Below the pieces are notes generated by a model. That model saw nothing but the letters and a program-made list of their open reading frames with translations, did not search any database and had not been told where the DNA came from. Shown here piece after piece: positions 9,193-17,926 of a stretch of 64,000 nt of DNA. How positions within the stretch are numbered: position 1 is the stretch's first letter; each line of letters begins with the position of its first letter. The translations under genes were made by a program, and so were the position numbers. Location of the stretch: assembly GCF_040683095.1 (NCBI RefSeq), contig NZ_JBFBCI010000032.1, forward strand, positions 30,808 through 94,807, read 5' to 3'. This stretch comes from Sphaerisporangium sp040683095. Its GTDB lineage: Bacteria > Actinomycetota > Actinomycetes > Streptosporangiales > Streptosporangiaceae.

Positions 9193-9475
9193 CCCTGCCC
9201 CGCTACGCGGGAGAGTCCGCTTCACCCACGGCCTGAAGACCGGAGCACTACGGACGAATCCGGTAGCGGTGAGTGGATGAAGCACGTTCGCCCCTCGTGG
9301 CGATCATCGCGCTCGGTCAGCGGTTGGCTGGCGGCCGGTGACTGGGCGCGCAGGAAGATGTCGGACACGGCCCGCCGCGCGGTCAGCAGGTCGTAGCGGC
9401 GGCTCGCCAGGGCGGCTGGACGGAAATCAGGAACCGCACACACTTGCCGGAAGGTGGTGAGGCTGTGGCAATATC

Positions 9476-9498
9476 TGTAGTCAATGTCATAGACTACA
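9476..9498 (+). promoter_or_regulatory. inverted-repeat operator before the dehydrogenase operon
   Basis: TGTAGTC (9476-9482) and GACTACA (9492-9498) form a perfect 7-bp inverted repeat with a 9-base spacer. The second arm ends 20 bases before the ATG and about 9 bases before the Shine-Dalgarno. A related sequence occurs at 13318-13338 beside the TetR gene: 13 of 21 positions agree, and most differences are A/T swaps. It is inferred to be the TetR binding site for this operon. Confidence 0.65.
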
Positions 9499-9518
9499 AG
9501 TGTTACAGAGGAGGCCGC

Positions 9519-10577
9519 ATGCGCGGCTACCAGATCGCGGCCATTCCCGGCGACGGCATCGGCCAGGAGACCCTCCCCGCGGCGAAACGCGTGCTAGACG
9601 TCCTCGGCGGGCTGCACGGCTTCGAGCTGTCCTGGACCGACTATCCCTGGGGTTGTGCGTACTACGCCGAGACCGGGGCGATGATGCCGGAGGACGGACT
9701 GGAGCGGCTCGCCGAGTCCGACGCCATCCTGCTGGGCGCGGTCGGCATGCCCGGTGTGCCCGACCACGTGTCGCTGTGGGGGCTGCTCGTCCCCATCCGG
9801 CGTCAATTCGACCAGTACGTGTCACTGCGGCCGGTGCGGCCTCTGGAGGGCACGCGTCGGCCACTGCGCGACGACAGCCCGTTCGACCTCGTGGTGGTGC
9901 GCGAGAACACCGAGGGCGAGTACAGCCAGATCGGCGGCCGGATGTTCCACGGCACGCCGAACGAGATGGCCGTGCAGGAGGCCGTCTTCACCAGGCGCGG
10001 CGTGGAGCGCATCGCCAGGTACGCCTTCCAGCTCGCCACCGAGCGCTCAGGCAGGGTGGCCTCGGCCACGAAGTCGAACGGCATCTTCCACACCATGCCG
10101 TTCTGGGACGAGGTCGTGGAGCAGGTCGCCGCCGAGTACCCCGGCGTCGAGCTCACCCGCTACCACGCCGACGCGCTGGCGGCGCACCTCGTCCTCGACC
10201 CCGGCCGGTTCGACGTGATCGTCGCCTCCAACCTGTTCGGCGACGTCCTCAGCGATCTCACCGCCGCGCTCGCGGGCGGCATCGGTATCGCGCCGTGCGG
10301 CAACATCGACCCGACGCGGCGGCACCCGTCCATGTTCGAGCCGATCCACGGCTCGGCCCCGGACATCGCGGGCACCGGCGCGGCCAACCCGATCGGGCAG
10401 GTCTGGTCCGCCGCGATGATGCTCGACCACCTGGGCGAGGCCGAGGCCGGCGCCCACCTGGTCGCGGCGATCGAGCGGACCGTGCGCGACGGCCTGGTGA
10501 CCGCCGACCTGGGCGGCCGCCTCTCCACCGCCGAGGCGTGCGACGCGCTCGTCGAGCGGTTGGAGTCCGGCGCATGA
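9519..10577 (+). CDS. malate/tartrate dehydrogenase family enzyme (isocitrate/isopropylmalate dehydrogenase superfamily)
   Basis: A 352-residue NAD-dependent beta-decarboxylating dehydrogenase, closest by recalled motifs to D-malate (DmlA) and tartrate dehydrogenases rather than LeuB. Visible motifs are IPGDGIG at the N-terminus, VRENTEGEYSQIGGR, ATKSNGIFHTMPFWDE, the metal-binding ASNLFGDVLSDL, and EPIHGSAPDIAG. The likely reaction is oxidation and decarboxylation of a 2-hydroxyacid bearing a 3-carboxylate. The ATG at 9519 has a strong AGAGGAGG Shine-Dalgarno. An in-frame start at 9444 is rejected because it would place the operator inside the gene. It is the first gene of a three-gene operon, each overlapping the next by 4 bases. 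Confidence 0.88.
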   Translation: MRGYQIAAIPGDGIGQETLPAAKRVLDVLGGLHGFELSWTDYPWGCAYYAETGAMMPEDGLERLAESDAILLGAVGMPGVPDHVSLWGLLVPIRRQFDQYVSLRPVRPLEGTRRPLRDDSPFDLVVVRENTEGEYSQIGGRMFHGTPNEMAVQEAVFTRRGVERIARYAFQLATERSGRVASATKSNGIFHTMPFWDEVVEQVAAEYPGVELTRYHADALAAHLVLDPGRFDVIVASNLFGDVLSDLTAALAGGIGIAPCGNIDPTRRHPSMFEPIHGSAPDIAGTGAANPIGQVWSAAMMLDHLGEAEAGAHLVAAIERTVRDGLVTADLGGRLSTAEACDALVERLESGA

Positions 10578-11455
10578 CGCCGCTGCTGCCCGGGTTCGAT
10601 GAGGTGTCGAGCGTGCGCGAGGGCGTGCGCGTCCGGGCTCTGGTCGGCGGGGACGGCCCGCCTGTCCTGCTACTGCACGGCTACCCGCAGACCCGGGCGA
10701 TGTGGCACCGGGTGGCTCCCGAGCTCGCGCGCGAGCACACTCTGGTCCTGGCCGACCTGCGCGGTTACGGTGACAGCGACAGGCCCGCCGACACGCCGGC
10801 CCACGAGCCGTACAGCAAGCGGGCCATGGCCGCCGATCAGGTCGCCTTGATGGAATCGCTCGGTTTCGCGAGCTTCGCGGTCGCCGGGCACGACAGGGGC
10901 GGGCGCGTGGCACACCGGATGGCGCTCGATTTCCCCGAGCGGGTGCGTTCGCTCGCCGTGCTCGACATCGTGCCGACGCTGCACATGTTCGAGAACGTGG
11001 ACCGGGCGATGGCGTCCAGCTACTTCCACTGGTTCTTCCTCTCCCTCGGCTCCGGCCTGCCGGAGGCCATGATCCAGGCCGACCCGGCGACGTGGCTGCG
11101 CAGCCGGTTCGAGGGGCGGCACGCGGGCCCGTGGCCGTTCGACGAGCGCGCCATGGCCGAGTACGAGCGCTGTTTCTCGGTCCACGCGACCTGCGCCGAC
11201 TACCGGGCCGCCGCGGGCATCGACCTGGAGCGCGACGCGGCGGACCGCGACCAGGGGCACCTGGTGCGTGCGCCGCTGCTCGCCCTCTGGGGCGAGCTGG
11301 GCTATGTCGGCAGGAACTTCGACGTGCCCGCCGTCTGGGGGCGCTACGCGGAACGGGTCACGGGCGTGCCTGTGCGATCCGACCACTACGTCTGCGAGGA
11401 GGCGCCGCGGGACGTGGCCCACGCGCTCTCCGTGTTCTGGGAAGGGGCGCTGTGA
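10574..11455 (+). CDS. alpha/beta hydrolase of the haloacetate (fluoroacetate) dehalogenase group
   Basis: A 293-residue alpha/beta hydrolase. GHDRGGRVAHR gives the nucleophile Asp107 with Arg108 and Arg111, the pair that holds the substrate carboxylate in fluoroacetate dehalogenase. His152-Trp153 (YFHWFFL) match its halide-binding residues, and SDHYVCEEAP supplies the catalytic His271. The oxyanion region LLLHGYPQT is present. The known family reaction is hydrolytic removal of halide from 2-haloacids; some members act on esters or epoxides. The start ATG overlaps the upstream stop (ATGA), so translation is coupled. In this operon the true substrate may be an unusual organic acid rather than fluoroacetate; the motif set is complete enough that a dehalogenase activity is plausible. 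Confidence 0.85.
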   Translation: MTPLLPGFDEVSSVREGVRVRALVGGDGPPVLLLHGYPQTRAMWHRVAPELAREHTLVLADLRGYGDSDRPADTPAHEPYSKRAMAADQVALMESLGFASFAVAGHDRGGRVAHRMALDFPERVRSLAVLDIVPTLHMFENVDRAMASSYFHWFFLSLGSGLPEAMIQADPATWLRSRFEGRHAGPWPFDERAMAEYERCFSVHATCADYRAAAGIDLERDAADRDQGHLVRAPLLALWGELGYVGRNFDVPAVWGRYAERVTGVPVRSDHYVCEEAPRDVAHALSVFWEGAL

Positions 11456-12534
11456 CCGCCGCTCTGGCGCGACTGCGTGAACTGGTCGAGATCGAGTCTC
11501 CGTCGGGCGACACGGCCGGGCTGGACGGGTGTTATGAGCTGCTGGGCGACTGGTCGCCGCTCGGGAGTCCGCTGCGCCTCGTCAGGGACGGCGTGCCGCA
11601 CCTGTACTGGGAGGGAGGCGGCGGCGACGGGTCCGTGCTGCTCCTCGGCCATGCCGACACCGTGTGGCCACGCGGCACGCTTTCCGGCTGGCCGTGCCGG
11701 GTCGAGGACGGCCGGATGACCGGGCCCGGCGCGTTCGACATGAAGGCCGGGCTGGTCATGGCCATGGAGGCGCTGGAGCTGGCAGGGGACGTCGGCCACG
11801 TGCGGATGCTGGTGACCGGCGACGAGGAGGTCGGCTCCCTCACCTCACGGCCCCTGCTGGAGGAGGTCGCGCGGGACTGCGCGGCCGTGCTGGTTCTCGA
11901 ACCGAGCGCGGACGGCGGCGCGGTCAAGACGGCCCGCAAGGGCTGCGCGATGTACCGCCTGGCCGTCGCGGGACGGGCCGCACACGCCGGACTGGAGCCC
12001 GAGTCCGGCGTGAACGCGCTGGTCGAGCTGGCCCATGTGGTGCTGGCCGTTGCCGCGCTCGGCGACCAGGAGGCCGGGACGACGGTTACCCCGACGGTCG
12101 CCAGGGCCGGGACCACGACGAACAGCGTCCCCGATGTGGCGCACGTCGACGTGGACGTGCGAGCCTGGCGCCTTGAGGAGCTGCACCGTGTGGAGAGTGG
12201 GCTGTCGCGGATCCGCGCGAGCCTGCCCGGGGCCTCGGTGGAGCTGTCGGGCGGCGTCAATCGGGCGCCGCTGGAACGCGCCCGGTCCGCCGGCCTGCTG
12301 GAGACGGCCAGGGGTGTCGCGCGGGCGGCGGGCCTGCCCTTGCTCGGCGAGGCCGCCGTGGGCGGCGGCTCCGACGGGAACTTCACCGCCGCGCTGGGCG
12401 TCCCGACGCTGGACGGCCTCGGCCCGGCCGGAGGCGGCGCGCACGCCCGCCACGAGTGGGTGGACACGCGCGCCCTCGGCGAGCGGGCCGCACTCGTGGC
12501 GGGGCTGATCAGGGCTCTGGCTCCGCGGGGGTGA
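11452..12534 (+). CDS. M20 family metallopeptidase, glutamate carboxypeptidase-like
   Basis: A 360-residue di-zinc peptidase of the CPG2/ArgE/DapE group. Metal and catalytic residues are in order: GHADTVW (His67, Asp69), GPGAFDMKAG (bridging Asp96), TGDEEVGS (general base Glu125 and ligand Glu126), LEPS (Glu150) and a C-terminal HEWV (His334). The dimerisation lid domain lies between about residues 165 and 275. The family removes C-terminal amino acids, often glutamate, or deacylates N-acyl amino acids. It starts at a GTG overlapping the previous stop (GTGA), and its 3' end overlaps the convergent TetR gene by 26 bp. Confidence 0.88.
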   Translation: MTAALARLRELVEIESPSGDTAGLDGCYELLGDWSPLGSPLRLVRDGVPHLYWEGGGGDGSVLLLGHADTVWPRGTLSGWPCRVEDGRMTGPGAFDMKAGLVMAMEALELAGDVGHVRMLVTGDEEVGSLTSRPLLEEVARDCAAVLVLEPSADGGAVKTARKGCAMYRLAVAGRAAHAGLEPESGVNALVELAHVVLAVAALGDQEAGTTVTPTVARAGTTTNSVPDVAHVDVDVRAWRLEELHRVESGLSRIRASLPGASVELSGGVNRAPLERARSAGLLETARGVARAAGLPLLGEAAVGGGSDGNFTAALGVPTLDGLGPAGGGAHARHEWVDTRALGERAALVAGLIRALAPRG

Positions 12535-13243
12535 CGCGTGTGCGGGACGCGCGCAGCTCGATGGCGTCGAGGTAGAGCTCGATCGCCAGGTCGAAGATGC
12601 GCGGGTCGCCGATGTGGGCGAGCTGGCCGGCCATGGACGAGATGTGCGGGTACTCCTCCTGGGAGAGCTGGCGGTACTCCACCTCCCAGGCCAGTTCGTC
12701 GCGCGCCCTGATCTCCGGGTCCAGCGCCAGCAGACTGGCCTCCATGCTCGACAGGCCGCGCACAATGTTGCCGAACACCCGCAGTTGGAGCGCCGCGTCC
12801 TCGGGTGAAAGCCCCGCGCGCAGCAGCGCGTCCAGGGCGAACTCCACGTTGGAGAACTCCATCGGCCTGCGGGTGGTGCGCGCGGCCATCTGGAAGGCGA
12901 ACTGCGGGTAGCGCAGGTAGTGCTCGTGGATGTGGCGGGCGCTGGAGCGGAGATCGTCGCGCCAGGAGTCGCTCTTCTTCAGGGTGCCGCCGTAGGAGCG
13001 GGACCGCAGGCTGTCGATGAGTTCGAGGACGAGCTCGTCCTTGTCCCGGAAGTGCCGGTAGATCGAGGTCGGGTGGGCCTCCAGCTCCTTGCCGAGCGCC
13101 TGGAAGGTGAGGCTTTCCAGCCCTTCGCTGGTGGCGATCTTCTCGGCGGCCTCCAGGATGATCGCCCTGCTCAGACTGTCGCGCGCCCGGCGGCCGCGCC
13201 CTCGCGCGGCGGACTTGGCACTTCGATCCGAGCTGGTGCCCAT
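12509..13243 (-). CDS. TetR/AcrR family transcriptional regulator
   Basis: A 244-residue regulator with an N-terminal TetR helix-turn-helix (about residues 20-70: AIILEAAEKIATSEGLESLT, then AHPTSIYRHFRDKDELV) and an unclassified C-terminal ligand-binding domain. The ATG at 13243 follows AGGAAGG at 6 bases; the frame remains open to 13306 but that part lacks conservation. The gene converges on the enzyme operon and diverges from the transporter operon. Related operator-like sequences stand before both operons, so it is inferred to be their shared repressor. The inducer is likely the imported substrate or a derivative. Confidence 0.9.
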   Translation of the reverse strand: MGTSSDRSAKSAARGRGRRARDSLSRAIILEAAEKIATSEGLESLTFQALGKELEAHPTSIYRHFRDKDELVLELIDSLRSRSYGGTLKKSDSWRDDLRSSARHIHEHYLRYPQFAFQMAARTTRRPMEFSNVEFALDALLRAGLSPEDAALQLRVFGNIVRGLSSMEASLLALDPEIRARDELAWEVEYRQLSQEEYPHISSMAGQLAHIGDPRIFDLAIELYLDAIELRASRTRVTPAEPEP

Positions 13244-13317
13244 CTGGTTCCTTCCTCGTGCCCTAGCAGTGCCTAATCGACCATGCCCAAACATTGGCCT
13301 CAGCACAAGTCATCGCC

Positions 13318-13338
13318 GTTGACTATGACTTTGCCTAG
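13318..13338 (+). promoter_or_regulatory. second TetR-type operator, in the tetR/transporter divergent region
   Basis: The 21-base site begins GTTGACTATG and ends TTTGCCTAG. It agrees with the site at 9477-9497 under the pattern GTwGwC-wATGwC-wTwGnCTA. It contains TTGACT (13319-13324), a good -35 hexamer, so a bound repressor would block the transporter promoter. Its dyad symmetry is weaker than that of the first site (alternate positions pair). Confidence 0.5.
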
Positions 13339-13421
13339 ACGCCTTGCTATGCATGACCAGCGTACCTACGATGTGGGACACATTCCGCCGATTCGGCGGT
13401 TTGTCAAGGAAGGCGCGGCGT

Positions 13422-15113
13422 ATGAACCACCATCACAGATACCCCCCGTCAGCGCTGGCCGGTCTGGCCGCCCTCACCCTCGTGTCGGCCGGTTGCTCGA
13501 CCGCCGCCGACACCTCCCCCGCCCCGCAACCGTCCGCGTCCGCGGCCGTTCCCGTACGGACAGGCGGCGCCATCGTCATCGGCGCCGAGCAGGAACCGGA
13601 CTGCGCCGACTGGATCGCGACCTGTGCAGGATCCATCTGGGGCACCTACATCATGCAGACCCCGACGATCCCCAAAGTGTTCGACGTGCGCCGCCAGGGC
13701 GACAACTGGGTTCCCGTCGCCTCCGAACTGATGGCCTCAGAGCCGGCGATCAAGGACCAGGACCGCCCCGAGATCACGTACAAGCTGCGCCCCGAGGCCG
13801 TCTGGTCCGACGGCGAGCCCATCACCTCCCACGACCTCAAGTACACCGCGTTGCAGGTGCGGGACGGCAAGGACATCTTCGACAAGACCGGCTATGACCG
13901 GATCGCCTCGGTGGAGACGCCCGACGACAAGACCGCGGTCGTCACCCTCAAGTCCCGCTACGGGGGCTGGCGCACCTTGTTCAGCTCCGGGTACGGCGTG
14001 CTGCCCTCGCATCTCCTGCAGGGTAAGGACCGGCAGGCCATCATGAAGGACGGCTACGACTTCAGCGGCGGCCCCTGGAAGATCAAGCAATGGATCAGGG
14101 GCACCTCCGTGACGCTGGTCCCCAACGACCGCTATTGGGGCGAGCGCCCCAAACTCGGCCAGGTCACCTTCCAGTTCACCCCCGACACCGCGGCCGCCTT
14201 CCAGGCGTTCAAGAGCGGCCAGCTCGACGCGATCTACCCGACGCCGCAGCTCGACGCGGTCGAGCAGATCAAGTCCGGGCTGCCGGGCGCCAACACGCAG
14301 GTGGACGCGCAGACGGGCAACCTGGAAGCGATCTGGATGAACAACGGAACGTTCCCGTTCGACTCCCAGCCGGTCCGCGAGGCCATCGCCTACTCCGTCG
14401 ACCGCAAAGCGATCATCGAACGGCTGTACGGCTCGCTCGGGGTCAAGCAGCCGGCGCAGAGCTTCCTGTCACCGCTCCTCTCGAGGTACGCGGCCTCCGC
14501 CTTCTCCAAGTACACCCGCGACCTGGCCAAGGTCCAGCAGATCATGAGCGGCGCCGGGTGGGCGAAGGACACGGACGGAGTCTGGTCCAAGGACGGCCGC
14601 CCCGCCCGGTTCACGATCGTCTCGCTGGCGGGCAACAAGCGCCGCGAGCTGACCGAGCAGGTGCTCCAGGCGCAGCTCAAGGAGGCCGGCTTCCAGATGG
14701 ACATCAAGAACACCACACCGGCCAACATCTTCGGGAAGCTGGCCCCGGGGGGCGACTTCCAGATGGGCCTGTGGACCCTCGTGGACACCTTCCCCGACCC
14801 CTCGCTCAGCAACTCCTTCAGCTCCACCTCGATCCCGACCGAGGCCAACGGCCGCTCCGGCATCAACTTCATGAGGGCCAAGGTGGACGGGCTGGACAAG
14901 CTGCTCGAACAGGTTGACACCCAGCTGGACGAGACCGCCCGCAAGGAGGCGTCCGCCAAGGCCGACGAGCTGATCGCCGCCGCCGTGCCGTCCATCCCGC
15001 TCGGCGCCGTCCCCAACGTGCTGCTGTGGAACCAGCGGGTCGGCGGCCCGATCGGCATCAACCCGGTCGAGGGGCCTTGGTGGAACCTTGCGGAATGGGG
15101 CCTGACCCAGTGA
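13422..15113 (+). CDS. ABC transporter peptide-type substrate-binding lipoprotein (SBP family 5)
   Basis: A 563-residue extracytoplasmic binding lipoprotein of the DppA/OppA class. The signal peptide ends in a lipobox, LVSAGC, so the mature protein is anchored at the membrane. Family features include the long two-lobe domain with YKLRPEAVWSDGEPITSHDL and a C-terminal VGGPIGINPVEGPWWNLAEW. The ATG at 13422 follows AAGGAAGG; an earlier in-frame ATG at 13344 lies next to the operator and lacks a Shine-Dalgarno. It is the first gene of a five-gene importer operon, and the nine bases after its stop lead into the permease gene. Confidence 0.93.
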   Translation: MNHHHRYPPSALAGLAALTLVSAGCSTAADTSPAPQPSASAAVPVRTGGAIVIGAEQEPDCADWIATCAGSIWGTYIMQTPTIPKVFDVRRQGDNWVPVASELMASEPAIKDQDRPEITYKLRPEAVWSDGEPITSHDLKYTALQVRDGKDIFDKTGYDRIASVETPDDKTAVVTLKSRYGGWRTLFSSGYGVLPSHLLQGKDRQAIMKDGYDFSGGPWKIKQWIRGTSVTLVPNDRYWGERPKLGQVTFQFTPDTAAAFQAFKSGQLDAIYPTPQLDAVEQIKSGLPGANTQVDAQTGNLEAIWMNNGTFPFDSQPVREAIAYSVDRKAIIERLYGSLGVKQPAQSFLSPLLSRYAASAFSKYTRDLAKVQQIMSGAGWAKDTDGVWSKDGRPARFTIVSLAGNKRRELTEQVLQAQLKEAGFQMDIKNTTPANIFGKLAPGGDFQMGLWTLVDTFPDPSLSNSFSSTSIPTEANGRSGINFMRAKVDGLDKLLEQVDTQLDETARKEASAKADELIAAAVPSIPLGAVPNVLLWNQRVGGPIGINPVEGPWWNLAEWGLTQ

Positions 15114-15123
15114 GGTGGCACCT

Positions 15124-16092
15124 TTGCTGACCTTCGTCACGCGCAGGCTTCTCTACTCGGTCCCCGTGGTGGTCGTCGCGTCGTTCATCCTGTTCGTCGC
15201 GGTGCGCGCCACCTTCGACCCCCTTGCCAAGCTGCGACAGGGGCACGACCCGAGCGCTCTGCAGTACCAGATCACCCGGCTCGGGCTCGACCGCTCGGTG
15301 TTCGAGCAGTACGTGCGGTGGCTGAAGGAGTTCGCCGGGGGCGACTGGGGCGTCAGCACCAGGACCGGCGGCGCCGTCCTGCCGATGATCGGATCCGCGC
15401 TGGGCACCACGCTCCAGCTCATCCTGTGGGGCGTGCTGTTCGCCGCCCTGCTGGCTCTCGGCATCGGCGTCTACTCCGCCGCCCGGCAGTACTCGGCCGG
15501 AGACCACCTCTTCACCGGTCTGTCATACCTCGGGATCGCTCTGCCGCCGTTCTGGTGCGGCCTGATCCTGATCCAGGCTCTCGCGGTCTGGCCCAAGCAG
15601 CAGTTCGGGCTGGCCGAGCCGCCCCTCTACTTCGTCGGGCTGCACTCGCCGGGGCTGAGCGGGATCAACGCCGACTACTTCCGCCACCTGGCCCTGCCGG
15701 TCCTCACGCTCACCGTGGGACTCGTGGCGAGCTGGTCGCGGTTCAGCCGGGCGTCGCTGCTCGAAACGCTCTCCAGCGACTACGTGCGCACCGCTCGCGC
15801 CAAGGGCGTGCCCGGCAGGCGGGTGCTCCTCCGGCACGCGCTGCGCAACTCGCTCGCGCCGTTCGTCACCGTCGTCGCGCTCGACTCGGCGGTCCTGTTC
15901 GGAGGGCTGGTCGTCACCGAGCAGATCTACGCGATCCCCGGCATGGGGCGGCTGTTCCTCGACTCGATGCTGGCGGGCGACGTGTTCGTCCTGCTGCCGT
16001 GGATGGTGATCGTCGCGCTGGCAACGATCCTGCTCAACCTGCTGTCCGACGCCGGCTACGCCGCGCTCGACCCGAGGGTGGCCCTGCGATGA
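15124..16092 (+). CDS. ABC transporter permease, DppB type
   Basis: A 322-residue inner-membrane permease with six predicted helices; the BPD_transp_1 EAA loop reads TARAKGVPGRRVLLRHALRN. It forms the translocation channel with the next gene product. The TTG at 15124 is preferred because GAGG stands 8 bases before it and MLTFVTRRLLYSVP is a usual N-terminus; a GTG at 15115 is the alternative, without a Shine-Dalgarno. Its stop overlaps the next start (ATGA). Confidence 0.9.
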   Translation: MLTFVTRRLLYSVPVVVVASFILFVAVRATFDPLAKLRQGHDPSALQYQITRLGLDRSVFEQYVRWLKEFAGGDWGVSTRTGGAVLPMIGSALGTTLQLILWGVLFAALLALGIGVYSAARQYSAGDHLFTGLSYLGIALPPFWCGLILIQALAVWPKQQFGLAEPPLYFVGLHSPGLSGINADYFRHLALPVLTLTVGLVASWSRFSRASLLETLSSDYVRTARAKGVPGRRVLLRHALRNSLAPFVTVVALDSAVLFGGLVVTEQIYAIPGMGRLFLDSMLAGDVFVLLPWMVIVALATILLNLLSDAGYAALDPRVALR

Positions 16093-16940
16093 AGGACGTG
16101 AGCCAGGGCCGGATCGCCGTCAGGAGGTTCGTCCGGCACCGGATGGCCATGGCCGGGCTGCTCACGCTGGTCGCCCTCATGGTCTGCTGCTTCGGCGCGA
16201 ACTGGATCGCCGCCTACCCGCGCAACGCCCAGGACCTGCTGCTCGGCCCCACCTCGCCGTCCGCGACGCACTGGCTCGGCACCGACGACCTCGGCCGGGA
16301 CTACCTGAGCGAGATCCTCTACGCGGGGCGCCTGTCACTGGCGATCGGGCTGTGCGTCGCCGTGCTGTCCACGGCGATCGGCACGCTGCTCGGCGCGGTC
16401 GCCGGCTTCGCCCGCGGCTGGACCGACGAGGTGATCATGCGGCTGACCGACCTGCTCCTGATCGTGCCGGGCATCGCCGTGCTGGCGCTGGCGCTCCAGG
16501 GGCTCGGATCCTCACCGTTCACGATCATTCTGGTGCTGACCGGGCTGGGCTGGACGATGGTCGCCCGCGTGGTCCGCTCGCAGGTGCTCAGCCTGCGCGA
16601 GAAGGAGTTCGTGGACGCGGCACGCGTGCTGGGCGCGTCCAACCCGCGGATCATCGTCCGGCACCTGCTGCCCAACCTGGTCGGCGTGGTCGTCGTCAAC
16701 ATGTCGCTGACGGTCGCGGCGGCCGTCATCCTCGAATCGACGCTCAGCTTCCTCGGGTTCGGGATCCAGCCCCCGCAGTCGAGCTGGGGGAACATGCTCA
16801 GCCAGGCCGCCGGCCTCATCGGCACCTCGAAGGCGTACCTGCTGTACGCGCCGGGGGTGGCGATCCTGCTCACCGTGCTCGCGGTGAACTTCGTGGGCGA
16901 CGGGCTGCGCGACGCCTTCGACGTTCAAGGGAGGCCGTGA
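16089..16940 (+). CDS. ABC transporter permease, DppC type
   Basis: A 283-residue permease partner with an N-terminal membrane segment (MAMAGLLTLVALMVCCFGANW), the conserved HWLGTDDLGRDYLSEILYAGR segment of OppC/DppC proteins, and an EAA loop DAARVLGASNPRIIVRHLLPN. Its start overlaps the previous stop by 4 bases and its stop overlaps the ATPase start, so translation of the importer is tightly coupled. Confidence 0.9.
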   Translation: MKDVSQGRIAVRRFVRHRMAMAGLLTLVALMVCCFGANWIAAYPRNAQDLLLGPTSPSATHWLGTDDLGRDYLSEILYAGRLSLAIGLCVAVLSTAIGTLLGAVAGFARGWTDEVIMRLTDLLLIVPGIAVLALALQGLGSSPFTIILVLTGLGWTMVARVVRSQVLSLREKEFVDAARVLGASNPRIIVRHLLPNLVGVVVVNMSLTVAAAVILESTLSFLGFGIQPPQSSWGNMLSQAAGLIGTSKAYLLYAPGVAILLTVLAVNFVGDGLRDAFDVQGRP

Positions 16941-17926
16941 TGACCGATCTGCTCGCCGTCCGTGACCTGACCGTCCGCTACCGGACGGACTCCGGCTCTG
17001 TCACGGCCGTGGAGGGCCTGACCTTCGCGCTCGGCGAGGGGCAGACCCTCGGCATCGTCGGCGAGTCGGGCTCGGGCAAGAGCGCCGCCTCGCTGGCGGT
17101 CATGGGACTGCTGCCGAGGTCCGCCGAAGTGACCGGCTCGATCCGGTTCAAGGGCAGGGAACTGCTCGGCCTCCGTGAACGCGAGCTGCTGGCCGTGCGC
17201 GGCCGGCACATCTCGATCATCTTCCAGGACGCCCTCGCGGCGCTCAACCCGATGATGACGGTCGGCGCCCAGCTCGTGGAGGGCATGCGGGTCCACGACG
17301 GGTCCACGACGGGCAAGGCCCTGCATGAGCGCGCCGTCGAGCTGCTCGACCTGGTCGGCATCCCGTCCGCCGCCGAGCGGATGGGCCAGTACCCGCACGA
17401 GTTCTCCGGTGGGATGCGCCAGCGGGTGATGATCGCGATGGGCATCGCCAACGAGCCGGACGTGCTGATCGCCGACGAGCCCACCACCGCCCTGGACGTG
17501 ACCGTGCAGGCCCAGGTCCTCGACACGATCGAACGGGTGCAGGCCCGCACGCGCACGTCGGTGCTGCTGATCACGCACGACCTCGGCGTGGTGGCAGGGC
17601 TGGCCGACCGCGTCATGGTCATGTACAGCGGGCGCAAGGTGGAGGAGGGACCGGTCGAGTCGATCTTCTACCGGCCCTCGCACCCCTACACCGGCGGCCT
17701 GCTCGCCTCGCTGCCACGGGTGGACCAACGGGTGCGCCGCCTGGCCCAGATTCCCGGCCAGCCGCCGCCACCGGACGGCCGCATGGCCGGGTGCGCCTTC
17801 CAGCCCCGCTGCCGGTACGCCGAACCGGCCGCCTGCGGCGCGGGGGGCCTTCCCATGCTGGAGGTCGGCGAGGAGCACACGACGGCCTGCGTGCGAGTAC
17901 ACGAGATCGAGAGCATGCGCGCATGA
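16940..17926 (+). CDS. ABC transporter ATPase, DppD/OppD type
   Basis: A 328-residue nucleotide-binding subunit. Walker A is GESGSGKS, the signature is FSGGMRQRV, and Walker B is VLIADEPTTALD, followed by the H-loop ITHDLGVV. The C-terminal oligopeptide-transporter extension has a cysteine cluster (CAFQPRCRYAEPAAC), typical of the peptide-transporter ATPases. It pairs with the following ATPase. The ATG overlaps the permease stop by one base. Confidence 0.92.
   Translation: MTDLLAVRDLTVRYRTDSGSVTAVEGLTFALGEGQTLGIVGESGSGKSAASLAVMGLLPRSAEVTGSIRFKGRELLGLRERELLAVRGRHISIIFQDALAALNPMMTVGAQLVEGMRVHDGSTTGKALHERAVELLDLVGIPSAAERMGQYPHEFSGGMRQRVMIAMGIANEPDVLIADEPTTALDVTVQAQVLDTIERVQARTRTSVLLITHDLGVVAGLADRVMVMYSGRKVEEGPVESIFYRPSHPYTGGLLASLPRVDQRVRRLAQIPGQPPPPDGRMAGCAFQPRCRYAEPAACGAGGLPMLEVGEEHTTACVRVHEIESMRA

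Larger units (their letters stand above)
8885..9518. other. 634-bp gap between recX and the catabolic island
   Basis: Apart from the TnpB relic, the terminator at 9163 and the operator at 9476, no convincing gene is seen. A 73-codon minus-strand frame at 9222-9443 has no recognisable domain or Shine-Dalgarno. The gap marks the junction between the conserved recA-recX block and the island that follows. Confidence 0.6.

Noticed and set aside
9222..9443. A 73-codon minus-strand frame before the dehydrogenase operon
   Set aside because: No domain, no Shine-Dalgarno and no neighbour logic; recorded only as part of the gap.
9444..9518. Longer N-terminus for the dehydrogenase gene
   Set aside because: It would put the inverted-repeat operator inside the coding region, and the ATG at 9519 has an excellent Shine-Dalgarno.
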